Shown: in pieces, positions 60,301-64,000 of the stretch
Numbering within the stretch: the stretch's first letter is position 1
How the letters are laid out: every line of letters starts with the position of its first letter
Origin: an uncultured Oscillospiraceae bacterium
GTDB lineage: Bacteria > Bacillota > Clostridia > Oscillospirales > Oscillospiraceae
Direction: 5' to 3'
Length of the DNA stretch: 64,000 nucleotides
Assembly (NCBI GenBank): GCA_947623745.1
Contig: CANQHN010000009.1
Coordinates: forward strand, 24,306 to 88,305
Translations under genes and position numbers: made by a program
Notes under the pieces: generated by a model
Databases searched by the model: none
Seen by the model: the letters and a program-made list of their open reading frames with translations, nothing else
What the model was told of the DNA's origin: nothing

Positions 60301-63300
60301 ATGCAATAAAGGCGGAAAGTACCGCGACGGACCCCACCGACGGCTCGACCTATCCCGCTGTCGACGGCATCAAAAGCGCCGCGGAGGCCTGGGAACAGGG
60401 CTGGGTCATGCGCCTGAACGCCGATACCCTGGCCCAGTTCGTCCCCATCGTGACGAACTCGGAAAAACCCGATGAACTGCCTCCCCAGGTCAAGGAGACG
60501 GTGTACACCGTCTACCGCTTCTCCTGCCCCCAGGACGACCGCAACGAGCTGAAAATCAACCCCGCTTACGGCGAGAGCGTGCCGGCGAACATCCAGGCCG
60601 CGTGGGACGCGGAGGTGGCTCGGCTCAACGGCAGCTACCCCCAGGATGACGCGATCTACCGCAATTCCCCCGGCGTCTACCGCCTGTCCGACATCCGCGT
60701 CTGGACGGAGCACACCGGCAATTTTACGGACGACGAGGGCGCCATTACCCCTGACCGGAGCTACTTCGACTCCCTGTATGTGAACATCCCCGCCGCGGCG
60801 GTGCCCACCCAGCTGGCGGAGATCACCCTGGGCAAGAACGGCGTACTGGCCTACGAGACCAACCGGGGCGCTGACCACGCCGATGCCGATGACGCGGAGA
60901 AGTACTATGTCCAGTCCACCCCCCTCCGGCTGTTCTACGCCGTGGGCGTGGCCGAGGACCTGATCAACCGGGATACGGACGGCAACCAGACCAGCATCAA
61001 CGTGGCCGCCCTGCCCGACTCCTACGTGTCCGACCACACGGAGAACGGGCGGATCTACTTCTACTCCAACTTCTACAGCGGCACCCGCTACACCGGTTAC
61101 GGCAGCGACGAGGCCTCCGACTACCGCACCGTCGGCGACCCCACCGTGTCCTTCTCCCCCGGCTCGGATAACCGCTACTACGTGTTCCAGAAGCCCCTGC
61201 CCCTCTTCGCCCACGCCTACCGGGCCAGCGGCGACAGCCTCGCCCCCGTGGACAACCAGGGCGGCGGCGTCTGGAGCGGCGGCGGCAACAACAGCGCCAC
61301 CACCTGGGAGACCGTGGACGGAGCGCAGCAGCAGGCCAACTCCTGGGTCGGCAGCCGGTACATCGGCCTGTACGAAAACGAGGAGGCCTTTGAGAAGGCC
61401 TACGAAAAGGCAACCGACGGCACGATCACCGACGCCAACGGGGTCTCCTACCCCCTGCCGAAGGCGGGCGAGCCGGGCGGCATCGTATTCCTCAAGAGCG
61501 ACATGATGACCAGCATGAACTCCGTCGACCCCAACGACTACTTCTTCCTGCTCATCGAGTTCTACAAGCCCACCGCGGGGACTCCGGGCGAGGACATCAA
61601 CGGCAAGAAAATCGAGGGCTCCCGCGGGGGCGAGGCGCTGCAGTACGCGGTGGCCCGCAAGGGCAGCGCCTTCGGCTCCGGCCTGGGCGCAGACGGCATC
61701 GGCGCGGGCGATATGCTCTGCTGGACGGACACGGGCGGGAGCGGCCTTACGCTGGATTACTTCTCCTCCTCCGACACCGGCGACACCACCTGGGGCAAGC
61801 CCACCTGGGAAAAGCTGTTCTCCAAAGACCTTGAGGGGCATCTGAAGGAGATTGGCCTCAGGGACGACGACGGCGAGCTCCGCGAGGACGGCACAAGAGG
61901 CCCGAGCAGCTATGAGCAGGCCCTGGAGTACTGGCAGGGCGTGCGGGAGAAGTATGCCCAGACCCTCAAGCTGGCCGACAAGGACGGCAACGGCGTAAGC
62001 GAGGGGGAGTACAACGACTTCTTCCAGTGGTCGGTGGCGGCCAAGCCTGGCGGCCTGCGGGTGGGCGATATGTTCAACAACCTGCAGAACAAGGAAGGAG
62101 AGTTTAACGGCTCCTACTATGCGGGCAACGTCACCCACACCGCCAACAGCTACTACGCCCCCACCCTCTCCTCCAACTCCACCGTGGACGACGTCATCAT
62201 CAACAACTACCTGGGCAACAACGGCCGGCTCTACGTCAGCAACTCCCAGCTGTACGTGGGCAAGACCGTGGACATCCCGGAGTCCGACCCCAACCGGGCC
62301 GCCCTGCTCAAGACCCGGTTCGACTACCAGGTGTACATTCAGGGTGTCTCCGGCGCGGTGGACGCCATCGTGCTGCGCTACAACCACTGGGGCAACGACG
62401 GCGCGGGCACCTGGCAGCGCCAGCTGGACTACATCGACGTGAAGACCAGCAACGAGGGCCTGCTGGTGGACAGCGACGGCACCACCAGATCTGTCATGGG
62501 CGAGGTGGACGGCGAGTATGTCCACCTGAGGGCCGTGACCGGCGACGGCGCCACCACCTATTACCGCTACGAGGATGTGGACCCCGCCACAGGCCAGCCC
62601 CGGACCGGGATTGATCCAGTGACCCCGGAGGGGAATAAGGTCTACTACGTCTACATCGGGACCGAGGAGACGGAGGGAGAGGACGGCAGCCCAGAGTACT
62701 TCAAGCGCCTGTTTGAGAACACCCCCTCCGACCAGACGCTGGCGGACTCCCCCGTCCACGACGCCGGCCGCACCGTGTATATGAACACGGACGACGTACC
62801 CGAAAGCCGCGTCAAGCAGGGGACGTACTGGACCACCTATGAGGAGTCCCGCGAGGGGAAACCCTCCGGCTCCCTGGACTTCTGGTTCAAGCAGGCCTAC
62901 CTCATCCCCATGGAGGAGGTAACACCCACCAACTCCATCATGGGAGAGCCGGGCGGCGGCAGCCCGGAGATCGCCCTCATGGCCCTGGAGGCGTCCAGCG
63001 ACTGGACGTTTAACAAGGAAACTGCGGAGGCCAAAAAATATCTGCGTCTCGGCTATGAGCAGCAGAGCGACGGAACGTTCAAATATGACGAGGATACACC
63101 GTACTTCTTCATCGCCCACCTGGAGCAGAACACAGACAACTCCGACGTGACCGTCACCTCGGAATACGCCCTGAACACCATGTTCCTGACCAGGACGGTG
63201 TACTTCGGCTACAAGACGATGGAGGAGATAGACAACGGCGCGGTGACGAGTACCAGCCAGGGCGCTGAGCTAGCGGTCGGTGACCTGTTTGACAGCAGGG

Positions 63301-64000
63301 AGATCGGCAGCGTAAGTGACCCCGGTACAATCGCGCAGCACACCACCCAGTTTACCCTGGGTCACGAGGAGGGCCTGCTGTTCCCCGGCCTGGACTCCGG
63401 CTCCAACTACCGCATCACCGAGCGGGATACGGAGGGCTTCACCCTGGAGAGCGCCACCCACACCCAGGAGTTCAGCGAGCACACCTACGGCCCGGATGAG
63501 CTCCCGCCCGGAAACGGCAACTACTCCCTGCAGGGCAACACCGCCTCCAGCAAGGAGGAGGGCGGATGGTACGTGAACCGGTACGACCCGGGCTCCCTGT
63601 CCATCTCCAAGGTGCTGGACGCCGAGGAGGGCGCGAAGCTCACCGAGCAGGACGAGAACACCGAGTTCAGCTTCACGCTGGAGCTCGACACGGGCAGCAG
63701 CGTCGGAACATCGGACGACGTGTACAACTACACCATCACCGATGAAAGCGGCGCGGAGGTCAAAACCGGCCGTCTGCTGCCGCAGACGGTCCCCGAGGGC
63801 CTTAATCCGCCGGAGGACACTGCCAACGACATTCGTGCCAGCAACGCCGAGGACACTACCACTACCTGGACCTTCAAGCTCAAGGGCGGCCAGAGAATGA
63901 CCGTGACCGGCCTGCCGGTGAAATCGGGCTATACCTATACGGTGACGGAGAACCCCCACGACGGCTTTGACTCAGACGGTGATCCGGAGAATGACGGTAA
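57369..64000 (+). CDS. Giant surface protein with split vWA domain and pilin-like domains (cut by right edge)
   Basis: The frame is open from ATG 57369 to the window end, more than 2,200 residues. A basic N-terminus (KRWKEKILAAFRHSTPKRLLKK) precedes a helix at about 29-55, a long-type signal peptide. A von Willebrand A domain has MIDAS motif LVLDISSSMG near residue 163 and its later Asp in IMTDGGSN near 533. The ~370 residues between are far more than the ~100 usual, so a large insert splits it. Long Tyr/Asp/Gly-rich regions follow. Near the right edge, domains such as LSISKVLDAEEGAKLTE..FSFTLEL and VTGLPVKSGYTYTVTE resemble clostridial pilin/Cna-B-type repeats. It is probably a sortase-anchored adhesin; the anchor would lie beyond the window. 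Confidence 0.85.
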   Translation, partial: MKRWKEKILAAFRHSTPKRLLKKQGRRGMALLLCGCMVLSLLNGVVVPRAQAVSGPTNVETREADPDTMDTYQGKLLSDENGSRYAGRVWTDKTVFAYGYDNGNTADHFDGKDTITLDMGTDGYEGKVGFTADFAHVFSALTSSQVVNEYPPSPIDMVLVLDISSSMGDETEPAAGSLWEKVYTSLETYFESQEGREELAASGLPADDRAHHYLQFELLTETESGTAGKKEFTATEFPNETKFSDPDLDNDGKMYSQEIVQWFLNTYKAGGYIQRIDNKPENDWEYVSEQPEEGQEYRKVTGVQISQDSTYWVDDGTLDGKVVTQSQAATRKAFEHTRFLNLIYSANNVIEALMAANSENRVSVVVYDRRATVVMPLAHYNKNTTPLSKMEAKGTYNGTNYVYDSGYLGDTAEGAMKAIHSVLGEQVFGYLSPFFDGHGKDIDKGHYTQYVSVSCARVVATPNGLAADGSAVEVKDFGYDGNGLFRIAGTNTHAGLTAGLEQLANAKDTTLTATLSTGAVSTVPRIPAAVIMTDGGSNTVANGPWYDPDYATPVQRSDHKNDWSSIVVTQYLLTAAYLKSAVEKNYSAYMALNGGEGQDLPVYTMGVDLRDDSDDWVPARLYPMMNPEEFFVAGEDLPLSVDHPNSAPIPLGSDSDGNKTLIDNAYTNWTEWSAGADEQVTDTFLYAEQHSSSKPGRFQQDESSSHEFDPYIIPFEQDKVNIDAAGIGALQPWEGELGGVRYEMQYNTAWHGWDEPFTDPKEMQVNVANENKEGTATFWSFNEALKTVVGDPEAKPYTAGGKEYTAEYLAPKIVKYNDAISSEPSEVEKSRAVDAVEMSDIIDNINYVTTFYDVSSSEMESIFSTILTEVMGQVFVPVSGDNDAGVGNSITYQDPIGLYMEVKNNAITATPYHRPDEDLGGEQTYDMSMLLFGEMHGLVRTGVYDFKWNDAYMETFYPEDRGEKSFTPGWYHGENPADAIKAESTATDPTDGSTYPAVDGIKSAAEAWEQGWVMRLNADTLAQFVPIVTNSEKPDELPPQVKETVYTVYRFSCPQDDRNELKINPAYGESVPANIQAAWDAEVARLNGSYPQDDAIYRNSPGVYRLSDIRVWTEHTGNFTDDEGAITPDRSYFDSLYVNIPAAAVPTQLAEITLGKNGVLAYETNRGADHADADDAEKYYVQSTPLRLFYAVGVAEDLINRDTDGNQTSINVAALPDSYVSDHTENGRIYFYSNFYSGTRYTGYGSDEASDYRTVGDPTVSFSPGSDNRYYVFQKPLPLFAHAYRASGDSLAPVDNQGGGVWSGGGNNSATTWETVDGAQQQANSWVGSRYIGLYENEEAFEKAYEKATDGTITDANGVSYPLPKAGEPGGIVFLKSDMMTSMNSVDPNDYFFLLIEFYKPTAGTPGEDINGKKIEGSRGGEALQYAVARKGSAFGSGLGADGIGAGDMLCWTDTGGSGLTLDYFSSSDTGDTTWGKPTWEKLFSKDLEGHLKEIGLRDDDGELREDGTRGPSSYEQALEYWQGVREKYAQTLKLADKDGNGVSEGEYNDFFQWSVAAKPGGLRVGDMFNNLQNKEGEFNGSYYAGNVTHTANSYYAPTLSSNSTVDDVIINNYLGNNGRLYVSNSQLYVGKTVDIPESDPNRAALLKTRFDYQVYIQGVSGAVDAIVLRYNHWGNDGAGTWQRQLDYIDVKTSNEGLLVDSDGTTRSVMGEVDGEYVHLRAVTGDGATTYYRYEDVDPATGQPRTGIDPVTPEGNKVYYVYIGTEETEGEDGSPEYFKRLFENTPSDQTLADSPVHDAGRTVYMNTDDVPESRVKQGTYWTTYEESREGKPSGSLDFWFKQAYLIPMEEVTPTNSIMGEPGGGSPEIALMALEASSDWTFNKETAEAKKYLRLGYEQQSDGTFKYDEDTPYFFIAHLEQNTDNSDVTVTSEYALNTMFLTRTVYFGYKTMEEIDNGAVTSTSQGAELAVGDLFDSREIGSVSDPGTIAQHTTQFTLGHEEGLLFPGLDSGSNYRITERDTEGFTLESATHTQEFSEHTYGPDELPPGNGNYSLQGNTASSKEEGGWYVNRYDPGSLSISKVLDAEEGAKLTEQDENTEFSFTLELDTGSSVGTSDDVYNYTITDESGAEVKTGRLLPQTVPEGLNPPEDTANDIRASNAEDTTTTWTFKLKGGQRMTVTGLPVKSGYTYTVTENPHDGFDSDGDPENDG

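Overview
The window is chromosomal DNA from a Gram-positive, spore-forming anaerobe of the Clostridia. Protein content points to the Oscillospiraceae (Flavonifractor, Pseudoflavonifractor or Lawsonibacter-like), which is an inference. The evidence is high GC in the core genes, an alpha/beta spore protein, a Spo0A C-terminal-domain protein, IreB, XpaC-TelA, FeoB with a Cys-rich partner, an EFR1 ferredoxin and a butyryl-CoA:acetate CoA-transferase. The last suggests butyrate formation.

Bases 1-13,600 are accessory DNA. At the left edge lie the ends of an NlpC/P60 hydrolase and a tyrosine recombinase. Two BlaI-M56 (BlaR1-like) sensor-repressor circuits follow, each with lipoprotein cargo and a well-formed promoter with dyad operators; no beta-lactamase is nearby. 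Lower-GC DNA then carries a YdcF-like protein, a triplicated 51-bp repeat, DUF6514 and Spo0A_C proteins, two tiny ORFs and a large serine recombinase. The recombinase abuts a tRNA-Ala(CGC) gene trailed by two broken tRNA halves.

Bases 13,600-25,000, mostly minus strand, hold clpB and hsp20, each with a CIRCE operator. They also hold a polar amino acid ABC transporter, a SASP gene, and a solute-binding lipoprotein beside a hybrid histidine kinase. Bases 25,200-29,300 are an iron module: a DtxR-family repressor divergent from feoA-feoA-feoB and a Cys-rich FeoB partner, with GGTTAG-N6-CTAACC dyads before both feoA and feoB.

Bases 29,300-45,200 hold lysA, a third BlaI-M56 circuit whose operators match the first, a GT-C-type membrane protein, cdd, thiD, recR, rpe, ilvA and an xpaC-telA-TPM cluster. 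The telA 3' end is repeated three times. A minus-strand run follows (ruvX, a zinc-ribbon membrane protein, an ABM monooxygenase, an EFR1 ferredoxin).

Bases 45,200-57,000 hold rpmG-secE-nusG-rplK-rplA with a candidate attenuator and an L1 autoregulatory leader. After these come a ProC/ComER-like reductase, murC, a GNAT enzyme, the CoA-transferase, a DEAD-box helicase, aroK, an FAD-dependent dehydrogenase and ireB. From 57,369 to the right edge runs one giant surface protein (more than 2,200 residues) with a split vWA domain and pilin-like domains, cut off by the window end.

I did not find a clearly new defence or biosynthetic system. The most unusual items are the three M56-BlaI circuits with shared operator geometry, the tandem telA tails, the feo dyads and the repeated tRNA-Ala halves.
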